From NCBI RefSeq assembly GCF_015679985.1, contig NZ_CP049239.1, positions 1,302,001-1,366,000 of the forward strand: DNA of 64,000 nt. The letters are read 5' to 3'. The DNA is from Campylobacter concisus (GTDB taxonomy: Bacteria > Campylobacterota > Campylobacteria > Campylobacterales > Campylobacteraceae). The translations under genes were made by a program, and so were the position numbers. Below, piece after piece: positions 47,206 to 55,923 of this stretch (its first letter is position 1; the number at the start of each line of letters is the position of its first letter). A model generated the notes under the pieces. The model did not search any database and was not told where the DNA came from. It worked only from the letters and a program-made list of their open reading frames with translations.

Positions 47206-48284
47206 CAGCTATATTTTCTTGCAAATTCTCTCATAAACTCGCCAAGTTTTTCAACATCGCTTTGGCTAACGGCGTTGTAGATAGATGCTCTTATGCCGCC
47301 AATATGTCTGTGACCTTTTAGCCCTAGCATGCCCTCTTTTAGTGCTTCTTCTACAAAAACTGGTTCAAGCGCATGATCTTTTGGTATTGTAAAGCTCACG
47401 TTCATATCTGATCTGCTTGATTTTTTGGCATGGCCCACGTAAAAGCCGTTTGAGCTATCTATGATGTCATAAAGTGTGCTTGCTTTTTTGGCATTTATCT
47501 TCTCAACCTCGGCAAGTCCGCCAAGATCTAGTAGGTGCTGCATGGTTAAATTTAAAAGATAAATTCCAAAAGTTGGTGGTGTGTTGTAAAGCGAGTTTGC
47601 CTCTACGTGCGTTTTGTAGCGCAAAAACATAGGGATGTTTTGGCTGCTCACGCGATCAACCAAGTCTTTTCTTATAATGACGATAGTTACGCCACTTGGA
47701 CCTGCATTTTTCTGAGCGCCACCGTAAAGCAAGCCGATACTGCTAAAATCAAGCGGTCTAGCGAAAAAATCGCTCGAAGCATCGACAACAAGTGGAGATT
47801 TTGTCTTTGGCATAGCCTTATACTGTGTGCCATAAATCGTATTATTTGAGCAGATGTAGGCGTAGTCGGCGTCATCGCTAAATTTAAACTCAGGGATGTA
47901 AGAGAAATTTTCATCTTCGCTGCTTGCTACGACATTCACATTTACGCCAAGCACTTTTGCCTCTTTGATGGCTTTATTTGTCCAAACACCAGTGTTTGCG
48001 TACTCAGCCCTGCCACCTTGATATAAATTCATCGGTATCATGCTAAATTGCAAGTGTGCGCCGCCTTGCAAAAATAAAATTTCATACTCATCACCGATGC
48101 CGTAAAGCTTTCTTATCTTCTCCATCGCGCCAAAGTGGATCTCCTCAAAGGTCTTGCTTCTGTGGCTGATCTCCATGATCGAGTAGCCCTCGCCTCTGTA
48201 GTCGGTAAATTCGGCCTTTGCATGCTCTAAAACGCTTAGTGGTATCGCGCTTGGGCCTGCGCTAAAGTTGATTTTTCTACTCAT
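47205..48284 (-). CDS. serC: Phosphoserine aminotransferase
   Basis: PLP enzyme of serine and pyridoxine synthesis, 359 residues. [15 protein letters not shown] opens the protein, [16 protein letters not shown] and [10 protein letters not shown] (about 100-110) follow, and the PLP lysine lies in [12 protein letters not shown] (about 189-200). ERNIP-type ending features are replaced by [16 protein letters not shown], the substrate arginine region. It is coupled to the methyltransferase gene downstream and separated from xseA by 2 bp. Confidence 0.95.
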   Translation of the reverse strand: MSRKINFSAGPSAIPLSVLEHAKAEFTDYRGEGYSIMEISHRSKTFEEIHFGAMEKIRKLYGIGDEYEILFLQGGAHLQFSMIPMNLYQGGRAEYANTGVWTNKAIKEAKVLGVNVNVVASSEDENFSYIPEFKFSDDADYAYICSNNTIYGTQYKAMPKTKSPLVVDASSDFFARPLDFSSIGLLYGGAQKNAGPSGVTIVIIRKDLVDRVSSQNIPMFLRYKTHVEANSLYNTPPTFGIYLLNLTMQHLLDLGGLAEVEKINAKKASTLYDIIDSSNGFYVGHAKKSSRSDMNVSFTIPKDHALEPVFVEEALKEGMLGLKGHRHIGGIRASIYNAVSQSDVEKLGEFMREFARKYS

Positions 48285-48286
48285 TT

Positions 48287-49453
48287 TTACTCCTTGATAA
48301 TTGCTTTTTTATGTGTATTTTGCGAGATAAGCTCGATCTCATCGTCTATTTTTAAATCCCTAAAATCAACTCTCTTGCCGTCTTTTCTAACCTCGATAAG
48401 CCTTTTTGTACTCTCAAAAAAGAGCTCCCTCATCTCATAAGCCTTCTCTAGTGAGTTAAATGCTGAGCCAAGGACTAAAATTTTTCTTTGCACGGCGTTT
48501 GTTAGGGCATTTTGCTTGTTTGTCACCTCGCTAAATTTTAGCTCGATCCTAGCTTTTAGAGCATTTGATGAAAATTTAGAAAGAAGAACATTTAGCAAAT
48601 TTTGCTTTTTGGTGATCTTTAAGCTTAAAGCGCTATCAAGATCATCGCTGAGCCTGTCAAGATACTGAAAAAATGCCTCTTCATCAGGCAGCAGATCAAG
48701 CATAGCTGCACTTGGCGTAAGCGATCTGCGGTCTGCTACAAAGTCGCTTATAACGTAGTCGATCTCGTGTCCGATAGCGCTTATGACTGGCGTCTTTGTA
48801 GCGTAAATTTCACGAGCTAAGCCCTCGTCGTTAAAGCACCAAAGATCCTCTTTGCTGCCACCTCCTCTAGCTAAAACAATCACATCTACGCCGTATTTAT
48901 CGGCTCTGCGCAAGGCTTTTATAAGCGAGCTTGGGGCATTTTCACCTTGAGTTAAAGCATCAAAAATATAAATTTCGCTTAATTTCCAACGGCTCGTCAC
49001 GACCTTTAACATATCCTGAAGCGCCGCCGAAGTAGCGCTTGTGACAAGGGCTATTTTTTTAGGTAAATTTGGTATCTCTTTTTTTGCAGCAATGTCAAAA
49101 AGCCCCTCATTTTCGAGCTTTTCTTTAAGCTGCCTAAACGCAAGCTCAAGCTCGCCCTCACCATCAGGCAGCATCGCACTTGCCACTAGCTGATAGGACC
49201 CACTTGGCGAGTAAATAGTCACTTTGCCATAAATTTTTACTTTTAACCCATCTTTTGGCAGGAATTTCACTTTTTGGTTGTTCATGCGATACATCACAGC
49301 TGAGATGCTTGACTTCTCATCCTTTAGCGTGAAGTACCAGTGTCCAGAGGCGTGCTTAGTAAGGCGCGAAATTTCGCCACTTACCTCGACATAGTCAAGT
49401 GTGGCTTCAAGCAGTGCCTTTGCTTTTTCGTTTAGCTCAGAAACACTAAGCAT
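48287..49453 (-). CDS. xseA: Exodeoxyribonuclease VII large subunit
   Basis: Catalytic subunit of the single-strand-specific exonuclease VII. The N-terminal OB fold (about 1-95; [27 protein letters not shown], then [17 protein letters not shown]) binds DNA; the catalytic domain carries [35 protein letters not shown] and [27 protein letters not shown], followed by a coiled coil (about 260-345). At 388 residues it is slightly shorter than E. coli XseA, as in other epsilonproteobacteria. It overlaps ubiE by 8 bp. The small subunit gene is not nearby. Confidence 0.95.
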   Translation of the reverse strand: MLSVSELNEKAKALLEATLDYVEVSGEISRLTKHASGHWYFTLKDEKSSISAVMYRMNNQKVKFLPKDGLKVKIYGKVTIYSPSGSYQLVASAMLPDGEGELELAFRQLKEKLENEGLFDIAAKKEIPNLPKKIALVTSATSAALQDMLKVVTSRWKLSEIYIFDALTQGENAPSSLIKALRRADKYGVDVIVLARGGGSKEDLWCFNDEGLAREIYATKTPVISAIGHEIDYVISDFVADRRSLTPSAAMLDLLPDEEAFFQYLDRLSDDLDSALSLKITKKQNLLNVLLSKFSSNALKARIELKFSEVTNKQNALTNAVQRKILVLGSAFNSLEKAYEMRELFFESTKRLIEVRKDGKRVDFRDLKIDDEIELISQNTHKKAIIKE

Positions 49454-50168
49454 TGATTTCTCTTACCTTTTTAGCGATAAATAGCGTCGAGATATCCATA
49501 CTAAAGCCCTTGCAAAGCTCTATCTCAAAACCAGCTTCGACTAGCTCATCACAAAAGCTCTTAGCATCCAAGAAATTTTCGATCGAGCTTGGCAGATATT
49601 CGTATGCCTCTTTGTTTTTTGAGATAAAGCCACCAATTTTTGGCAAAATTTTACTTAGGTAAAAATCTCTTAGCGAGGTTATAAGGCCTTTTTTCTGGCG
49701 TTTTGTAAATTCAAGTACGACTACGTAGCCATTTAGAGCAAGCACTCTGTTAAACTCCCTAAGCGCTGCCTTTCGCTCGACCACATTTCTAATGCCATAG
49801 CTTATGCTTAAAATTTGAGCCTCTCTGCTTGCAAGCGTAGTGTTGTCAGCGTAGGCCTCTATAAATTGAAAATTTGGAAATTTTGTCTTCGCCTCTTTTA
49901 GCATACCACTTGAGGGATCGATACCAGTAAGGCTTTTTATCTGCACGCCAAATTCTTTTGAAATTTCACTCCAAAGCCCCATCATATCGCCAGTACCGCA
50001 AGCTACATCTACGATATTTATGCTTTTATTTTTAAAAATTTCTAGCATATATCTGCAGGCAAATTTCCTCCAACTCACGTCCACACCAAGACTTAGCACT
50101 CTGTTTGCGACGTCATAAGTCGGAGCGATCTGGTTAAACATATCAACGATTTTTTCTTGTTTTTGCAT
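49446..50168 (-). CDS. ubiE: Demethylmenaquinone/ubiquinone methyltransferase
   Basis: C-methylates demethylmenaquinone, the last step in making menaquinone, the quinone of Campylobacter respiration. The 240-residue enzyme shows MFNQIAPTYDVANRVLSLGVD (UbiE signature I), VDVACGTGDMM (SAM site, about 53-63), GIDPSSGML, ISYGIRNVVERKAALREFNRVLALNGYVVVLEF (signature II). Since the genus uses menaquinone, menG is an equally valid name. ATG at 50168; it lies 12 bp after the CYTH-CHAD gene. Confidence 0.92.
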   Translation of the reverse strand: MQKQEKIVDMFNQIAPTYDVANRVLSLGVDVSWRKFACRYMLEIFKNKSINIVDVACGTGDMMGLWSEISKEFGVQIKSLTGIDPSSGMLKEAKTKFPNFQFIEAYADNTTLASREAQILSISYGIRNVVERKAALREFNRVLALNGYVVVLEFTKRQKKGLITSLRDFYLSKILPKIGGFISKNKEAYEYLPSSIENFLDAKSFCDELVEAGFEIELCKGFSMDISTLFIAKKVREINA

Positions 50169-50180
50169 AAATTTGCCCTT

Positions 50181-51587
50181 TTATATGTAGTAAATTTTTA
50201 AATTTCTTGAAATTTTACGAGTTGCTTTTATAAATTTAAGACGCTTTTTTAGTATCTCTTCTCTACTTTTATAAATTTGCTTGTAAATTTTACTCTCGAG
50301 CCTCTCTTTGTCTGACATTTCTGGAAGCCTTTTAAGGATGCCAAGCCAGACGTCATAGTCTTGAAGATTACCAAAAATTTCTTGCATCTGCTTTAGCTTC
50401 TCTTCATACTTTTTAAGCCCTTCAAAATAAAAAATTTCACATAAAAACTCATATGTATATCTCATCTTTTTAAGCTCTATCCTAAGATCATGAAAGCTCT
50501 CATTTGGGCAGTCTTGATTAAGGCTTTTTAGCCTTTTTTGAGCTAAAACTAAGAGCATTCTGAGCTTAAATGAACCAAGGCGCGAAAGGCTTACATCAAA
50601 GAGTTTTGACTTATAAAATTCACCCTCATTTAAAAATATCTCCCACTCTTTTAAAAATGCGTAGTTTTCTTCATCGCCAAGGTAGCTTTTTACATTTTCA
50701 TACTCTAAATCTAGAGCCTTTTGCACAAAATAGATAGGCTCATTTGCGTGCTTTTGCTCGTTTAAAAAGCTCAAAAATACATCCAAATCTCGCTTCTTGT
50801 TTGTCGAGTTTGCAAGCATTTTAAAATTCTCACCAAAAAAAAGTGTCACTTTCTCATCAAAAACGCCGTTAAAAATTTTAAGGATCGATCTAACCTTTCT
50901 TAAATTTATGCGAAGCTCATGCAAAACTTCTTCATCTTTATCTATCAAATACTGGCTTTTTAGCCTTTTTATTACTTTAAAAATACTAACAAAAAGGACT
51001 CTTAGCGCCTCTCCGCTTTTTAGATTTGCAGCAAAATTTGGCAGAATTTCTTTTTCTTTTATGATCTTATAGGCTCTTTTGTAGTCGATTTGTTCATTTT
51101 CATTTGCGTGGATGGCAAGAAATTTGTTCTTATATCTTTTGTCACAAGTTACGTCACTTAGGCAAAAATTTTCTAAAAATGGTGGCAGATTGAAAAAGAC
51201 AGCCTCATTTTCATCGCTAAATTCGATTTCAAATGTACAAAGTCCATTTAGTTCATTTTTAAAAATATCGATATTGCAAGGATTGTTATTTAGTTTAAAA
51301 ATATATCTATCTTTTAAGATGACGCTACCGATGCGGTTTTTAAGAGCCTTTTTAAACTCCACCTTTTCGCAAAATTCTTCATTTTCTTCTCTGATTAGAT
51401 CTTTACCGATCTTTACAGTTTTTATAAATTTATCCTCTTCACTTCGAAAGCGGATCTCTTCATTTTGCGTTATCTTGGTATAAAACTGAGAAATTTCAAG
51501 ATGCTTAAAGACTACTCCAGCTTCTTTTAAAAAATCTAGAATTTGAGAATTTTTGAGTAAAAATTTACGCTCTATCTCCAAACTCAC
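50181..51587 (-). CDS. CYTH and CHAD domain protein
   Basis: Two-domain protein. The N-terminal CYTH domain (about 1-155) starts with the triphosphate-tunnel motif LEIERKFLL (ExExK) and has basic and acidic strands such as EIRFRSEEDKFIKTVKIG. The C-terminal CHAD domain (about 190-468) is helical with conserved histidines in EVLHELRINLRKVRSILKIF and SFHDLRIELKKMRYTYEFL, which in the family bind polyphosphate. A role in inorganic triphosphate hydrolysis or polyphosphate handling is likely. Possible starts are TTG at 51599 and GTG at 51587; GGAG stands six bases before the GTG, so 468 residues are preferred. Confidence 0.85.
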   Translation of the reverse strand: MSLEIERKFLLKNSQILDFLKEAGVVFKHLEISQFYTKITQNEEIRFRSEEDKFIKTVKIGKDLIREENEEFCEKVEFKKALKNRIGSVILKDRYIFKLNNNPCNIDIFKNELNGLCTFEIEFSDENEAVFFNLPPFLENFCLSDVTCDKRYKNKFLAIHANENEQIDYKRAYKIIKEKEILPNFAANLKSGEALRVLFVSIFKVIKRLKSQYLIDKDEEVLHELRINLRKVRSILKIFNGVFDEKVTLFFGENFKMLANSTNKKRDLDVFLSFLNEQKHANEPIYFVQKALDLEYENVKSYLGDEENYAFLKEWEIFLNEGEFYKSKLFDVSLSRLGSFKLRMLLVLAQKRLKSLNQDCPNESFHDLRIELKKMRYTYEFLCEIFYFEGLKKYEEKLKQMQEIFGNLQDYDVWLGILKRLPEMSDKERLESKIYKQIYKSREEILKKRLKFIKATRKISRNLKIYYI

Positions 51588-51695
51588 ATTTTTCTCCAAA
51601 ATTTTTTGTTCATTTTAGCAAGTTAGTGCTTAAAACAATGAGAAAAATGCTAAATATAGGCTTATTTTAAAAGTATTTTTACAAGAAGAAAGATG

Positions 51696-51727
51696 AAATT
51701 TATGTTGCTAAATAGCAACATAAATTT
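51696..51727 (-). terminator. Strong hairpin at the end of perR
   Basis: A perfect 14-base-pair inverted repeat (51696-51709 and 51714-51727) with a four-base loop reaches into the stop codon of perR. On the minus strand it is followed by CATCTTTCTTC, only partly T-rich. It probably ends perR transcription. Confidence 0.6.
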
Positions 51728-52137
51728 TATTTACAGTGTTTACAGCTTTTTACGCTAGCTACGATATTTAGACGTTCTATTATATTTCCAATCTTCTTTT
51801 CTAGTGCCTCTTGATATTTGCCAAGCTCAGCATCATCGTAGCTCACGTCCTCGACGCTTCCACAGCTTTCACAGACAACATGAATATGTGGATATTCGTA
51901 GATATCGTATCTAGCTTTTTGATTGACGATATTTACTTCGACTACAAGACCTTCGTCTTTTAAAGTATTTAAATTTTTATAAACTGTCGCAAGAGAAACC
52001 GATGGACTCTCCTTTAAAATTTCATCATAAAGCTCATCAATCGTTGGATGCGTGTGGCGATCAAGAATTCTTAAAACGCTAAGGCGTTGTGGCGTGACTT
52101 TTAGCCCAGATTGCTTTAATAATGATACGTATTGCAT
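51727..52137 (-). CDS. perR: Fur-family peroxide regulator PerR
   Basis: Repressor of the Fur family, 136 residues. Winged helix with KVTPQRLSVLRILDRHTHPT and SLATVYKNLNTL (DNA-recognition region), then YDIYEYPHIHVVCESCGSVEDV: His and Cys residues of the metal sites, with the structural zinc pairs C94-C97 and CKHC at the end. Size and the VSLATVYKNLNTLKDEGLVVEV stretch match Campylobacter PerR more than Fur (about 157 residues). In C. jejuni, PerR represses peroxide-defence genes with iron as cofactor. It has its own promoter space of 72 bp after dxs and a strong hairpin behind it. Confidence 0.87.
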   Translation of the reverse strand: MQYVSLLKQSGLKVTPQRLSVLRILDRHTHPTIDELYDEILKESPSVSLATVYKNLNTLKDEGLVVEVNIVNQKARYDIYEYPHIHVVCESCGSVEDVSYDDAELGKYQEALEKKIGNIIERLNIVASVKSCKHCK

Positions 52138-52182
52138 AATGCTTTTCCTTGTTTTTATTTTGGCTTATGCTAGCAAAAATAA

Positions 52183-52204
52183 TATTAAACGTTACTTTAT
52201 TAAA
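52183..52204 (-). promoter_or_regulatory. Direct repeat in the perR upstream region
   Basis: On the minus strand TTTAATA occurs twice, 15 bases apart (52204-52198 and 52189-52183), inside an AT-rich palindromic stretch between the dxs stop and the perR start. This is where an autoregulatory Fur/PerR operator would lie. The match to a Per box is loose. Confidence 0.35.
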
Positions 52205-52209
52205 TGATA

Positions 52210-54036
52210 TTAATTATTCTCTAGTAAATTTTTGGTGATCTGCTCGGCACTTATACCAAGGTACTTTTCGACCTCAGTAGTTGAACCATGAGGGATAAAT
52301 TTATCTTCATACTCAAAACTAATGACACTTATATTTGATATTTTGTTTTCTTGTAAAAATGCACTTATTATCTCACCAACGCCACCTTTTTTGGCACTAT
52401 CACTAAAGATATACCACTTTTTAGTGCGTTTTGCAAGACCTAGTAAAAGCTCGCTATCAAGTGGTTTTGCAAAGACAAGGTCAACTAATACCACATCAAG
52501 CTTGTCAGCTAGTAAATTTCTGACCAAATTTGCTCTGCCAACGCCGTTACCATAGCCTAAAAATGCGATATCACTCTTTACATCAGCTAAAATTTCACCC
52601 TTGCCAAACTCAAGCGGCTGAGCTTCAAACTCATCTCTTAAGATAAACGCTCCGCGCGGATATCTAAATGCGCTAACACCCTTGTAAGAGTAGGCAAATT
52701 CCATAACATTTTTCATACTCTCTTCGCATCTTGGGGCAAAAAGAACCATATTTGGCACAGCGTTTAAAAAGCTTATATCAAACGCACCCTGATGCGTTTC
52801 GCCATCTTCGCCCACAATGCCAGCCCTATCCATCGCAAATGTGATGTTTAAATTTAAAATAGAAGCGTCGTGAATGATCTGATCATAGGCTCTTTGCATG
52901 AATGTCGAGTATATTGCAACAAATGGTTTAAACCCCTCTTTTGCCATGGCTGACATCGATGTAACTGCATGTTGCTCAGCTATCGCCACGTCCCAAAAAC
53001 GATCTGGAAATTCTTGTATCAAGGCATCCATACCAGTACCTGTTGGCATCGCAGCCGTCACACCAACGATATCGCTATACTCTCTTGCCATTTTTAAAAG
53101 CTGTTCACTAAAGATTGCAGTGGCTGACTTGTTTGACTGTCTTTTTATAAATTCGCCACTTTTTAGATCAAATGGCCCAACTCCGTGCCAATTCTCATAG
53201 CACCCCTCAGCAAATTCATATCCTTTGCCCTTTAGCGTCTGTACATGCACTATGACTGGTTTTTTCATATTTTTGGCAGTTTCAAATGTACTAAGAAGCG
53301 CTGAAAGGTCATGTCCATCAACTGGGCCTATATACTCGAGTCCAAGCTCTTCGAAAAACATGCCAGGAGTGATGAGTCTAATGCCCTCTTCGATACGTCT
53401 AGCCATGTATGCAGCTGAATCTGGCATATAGCTTAGAAATTTCTCAACCCTGCCCTTAAATTTTTGATAAAACTGTCCTGCCATCATCTGGCTTAGGTAC
53501 TTGCTAAGCGCGCCTATAGGCTTGCTTATACTCATCTCGTTGTCGTTTAGGATGATGACGCAAGGATATTTTCTGTCTCCCAGCTCATTTAGCGCCTCGT
53601 ACGCCATTCCGCCACTTAGTGAGCCATCACCTATGACAGTTACTGGGATACGATCTTCGTTTTTAAGTTTTATCGCCTTTGCAGCACCAACTGCAAGCGA
53701 AATGGATGTCGAGCTATGACCTGCCACAAAGTAGTCAAATTTACTCTCGCTTGGCTTTGTATAGCCACTGATGCCGTTAAATTTTCTAAGCGTATCAAAG
53801 CTCTCCCAGCGTCCAGTCAGCAGCTTATGTGCATAGCTTTGGTGGCTCACATCAAAAATAAATGGATCTTTTGTCACATCAAAAATTTTATGCATCGCCA
53901 CAATGATCTCAACTGCACCGATGTTTGAGCTAAGGTGACCGCCATTTTTGCTAACAGTAGCTAAAATTTTATCCCTGATGTCATGACAAAGTGCGTTTAG
54001 TTCATCAACATCTAAACTTTTAACGTCTTTATTCAT
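52210..54036 (-). CDS. dxs: 1-deoxy-D-xylulose-5-phosphate synthase
   Basis: First step of the non-mevalonate isoprenoid pathway, condensing pyruvate and glyceraldehyde 3-phosphate with thiamin diphosphate. 608 residues, the usual length. GHLSSNIGAVEIIVAMHKIF and DVSHQSYAHKLLTGR at the N-terminus, the ThDP motif GDGSLSGGMAYEALNELGDRKYPCVIILNDNEMSIS (about 138-172), the pyrimidine-site Glu in VAIAEQHAVTSMSAMA, and RYPRG are all present. It needs the thiamin cofactor made through ThiD/ThiE elsewhere in this window. It overlaps fliH by 8 bp. Confidence 0.97.
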   Translation of the reverse strand: MNKDVKSLDVDELNALCHDIRDKILATVSKNGGHLSSNIGAVEIIVAMHKIFDVTKDPFIFDVSHQSYAHKLLTGRWESFDTLRKFNGISGYTKPSESKFDYFVAGHSSTSISLAVGAAKAIKLKNEDRIPVTVIGDGSLSGGMAYEALNELGDRKYPCVIILNDNEMSISKPIGALSKYLSQMMAGQFYQKFKGRVEKFLSYMPDSAAYMARRIEEGIRLITPGMFFEELGLEYIGPVDGHDLSALLSTFETAKNMKKPVIVHVQTLKGKGYEFAEGCYENWHGVGPFDLKSGEFIKRQSNKSATAIFSEQLLKMAREYSDIVGVTAAMPTGTGMDALIQEFPDRFWDVAIAEQHAVTSMSAMAKEGFKPFVAIYSTFMQRAYDQIIHDASILNLNITFAMDRAGIVGEDGETHQGAFDISFLNAVPNMVLFAPRCEESMKNVMEFAYSYKGVSAFRYPRGAFILRDEFEAQPLEFGKGEILADVKSDIAFLGYGNGVGRANLVRNLLADKLDVVLVDLVFAKPLDSELLLGLAKRTKKWYIFSDSAKKGGVGEIISAFLQENKISNISVISFEYEDKFIPHGSTTEVEKYLGISAEQITKNLLENN

Positions 54037-54892
54037 TATTTACCAGCATTTTTAGTTTTTCTAGCCTTGTTTGCATAGTTGCATCGATATTGCCACCATC
54101 ACTTATAATAACCACACCGCCTTTGCTTATAGCATCATCAGCGCTTATCTTGACGTGTTCATTCTTGATAAATTGCTCTTTTAGATACTCACTATCTTCA
54201 GGATTTACGCGAATTTCTATATTTTTAACATTACTTAGCTCTTTTATAAGAGAGCTTGCTAGATGATGAGCGATCTGATTTGAAGAGGTTGAAATTTCTT
54301 TATCGATTACTTCTTTTGCGATTTTTATAGCAGTTTGTCCGAGCTCTTCTTCGATCTTCTTTAAAAACTCATCAAATTTAATATATTGCTCTTCAAGTTT
54401 TGCAGCTGAAGTGCTAAATCTAGCCTCTAACTCATTTATCCTTGCTTCATTTGCCGCATTTGCTTGGGCGATACCTTCATTTTTGCCATCCTCTTTTGCA
54501 CGAGTGATCTCAGCTTCAAGACGCTTTGCAAATTCGCTCTCTTGATTTTCTATTTGCATTTGAAGTTTGATGATGTTGCTGCTTAGCTCATCTGTTTTTT
54601 TAAGCAGTTCTTCGACAAAGCTCGACTCACCTGTTTGCTGTATTTGTGGACTTTGAGCCTGAGAAGCAAAGTGGTTTTGTGAGTTTGTCTGCGTTTGGTG
54701 GCTAGCTTGAGGAGCAAAATTTTCACCCTTTTGCCCAAAATTTTGCTCGCTTAGCTCTTCACTAAGATTATTTTCTTCTATCAATACAGGAGCACTATCT
54801 GTGGCTCGCTCTCCGACTCCAAGTACTTTAAATCTGTAATTTTCTATAAAGTGAGCCGGAGAAGTCTCACTGGTTATTACGCTGCTTTTCAT
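54029..54892 (-). CDS. fliH: Flagellar export regulator FliH
   Basis: Cytoplasmic protein that holds and regulates the flagellar export ATPase FliI at the FliN ring. 287 residues: a variable, glutamine- and serine-rich N-terminus (about 50-90), a coiled coil (about 95-165) and the conserved FliH/YscL C-terminal domain (about 165-285; FLKKIEEELGQTAIKIAKEVIDKEIS, then VNPEDSEYLKEQFI and KGGVVIISDGGNIDATMQTRLEKL). FliI is not in the window. The gene overlaps fliG by 4 bp and dxs by 8 bp. Confidence 0.88.
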   Translation of the reverse strand: MKSSVITSETSPAHFIENYRFKVLGVGERATDSAPVLIEENNLSEELSEQNFGQKGENFAPQASHQTQTNSQNHFASQAQSPQIQQTGESSFVEELLKKTDELSSNIIKLQMQIENQESEFAKRLEAEITRAKEDGKNEGIAQANAANEARINELEARFSTSAAKLEEQYIKFDEFLKKIEEELGQTAIKIAKEVIDKEISTSSNQIAHHLASSLIKELSNVKNIEIRVNPEDSEYLKEQFIKNEHVKISADDAISKGGVVIISDGGNIDATMQTRLEKLKMLVNNE

Positions 54893-55923
54893 TCTATCAT
54901 CTCATCTGCTTCGCCGACTTGGAACACACCTTGATCAGCTAGAGTTTGTACCGTCTCTACTATGCGTCTTTGAGCCTCTTCAACATCTTTTACACGCACC
55001 GCGCCAAGATATTGCATCTCCTCTTTAAAGGCTTCTGCTGCACGCTGAGACATATTTGATAAAAATTTATCCTTTATGCCATCGCTTGAGCCTTTAAATG
55101 CGACCATAAGGTCTTTTTTATCGACATTTTTAAGAATTTCTCTAATCGCAGTTGCGTTAAGGTTGATAATATCTTCAAAGGTAAACATAAGCTCTTTAAT
55201 CGTTGTTGCAAGCTTATCATCGCTTTGCTCAATACGCTCAATCGTGCTTTTACTAGCTTTTTGCCCAAGTCTATTAAGCACTTCTGCCACAGCTCTTGGA
55301 CCGCCAACTTCGACTTTATAAGATGTAAGACTTTCGAGTTTACCCTCAAGTACGGTTGAAACACGCTTAATTACCGATGGGCTAATATCACCAAGATTTG
55401 CCATTCTAATAACGACTTCGCTTCTTAGCTCATCTGAGAAAAAGCTAAGCGTTTCAGCAGCACTTGTTGAGTCCATGTGAGCTAGTATTAGCGCTATGGT
55501 TTGAGGGTGCTCTTTTATGATAAAGTCTGCGAGTTGCTGTGGTTTTATCTTATCAAGATAGCCAAAGCTTTTTGAGTTTTCCATGCTTTTTGCAAGCTTG
55601 TCTAAAATTTTCTGAGCTGCCTCTGGACCAAATGTGCGGTACAAAATTTCTTTTGCGTACTCTAAACCGCCACTTCTCATATATTGATTTGACTGCATTA
55701 GCGCGTAAAATTCTTCTAGTACGGCACTTGCGACTTGTTTGTCTATGTTTTTTGCGGTTGCGATATAGCCTGAAATTTCAGTGATGACATCAACATCCAT
55801 GTGAGAAAATATAAGAGCAGTTGCCTCTTCGCCAAGCTGAATCAGCAAAATAGCAATCTTTTCAGGCATCGATAGATCATCATAAATCATTTTTTGCTTG
55901 TCATTTAGCTTTATTGACATCAA
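54889..55923 (-). CDS. fliG: Flagellar motor switch protein FliG
   Basis: Rotor protein that contacts the MS ring (FliF) and the stators. 344 residues. The N-terminal domain contains PEKIAILLIQLGEEATALIFSHMDVD, the middle domain IIKEHPQTIALILAHMD (EHPQ motif) and the C-terminal domain LMFTFEDIINLNATAIREILKNVDKKDLMVAFKGSSDGIKDKFLSNMSQRAAE, which carries the charged torque-generating residues. It overlaps fliF and fliH by 4 bp each, so the three subunits are made in step. Confidence 0.97.
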   Translation of the reverse strand: MMSIKLNDKQKMIYDDLSMPEKIAILLIQLGEEATALIFSHMDVDVITEISGYIATAKNIDKQVASAVLEEFYALMQSNQYMRSGGLEYAKEILYRTFGPEAAQKILDKLAKSMENSKSFGYLDKIKPQQLADFIIKEHPQTIALILAHMDSTSAAETLSFFSDELRSEVVIRMANLGDISPSVIKRVSTVLEGKLESLTSYKVEVGGPRAVAEVLNRLGQKASKSTIERIEQSDDKLATTIKELMFTFEDIINLNATAIREILKNVDKKDLMVAFKGSSDGIKDKFLSNMSQRAAEAFKEEMQYLGAVRVKDVEEAQRRIVETVQTLADQGVFQVGEADEMIE

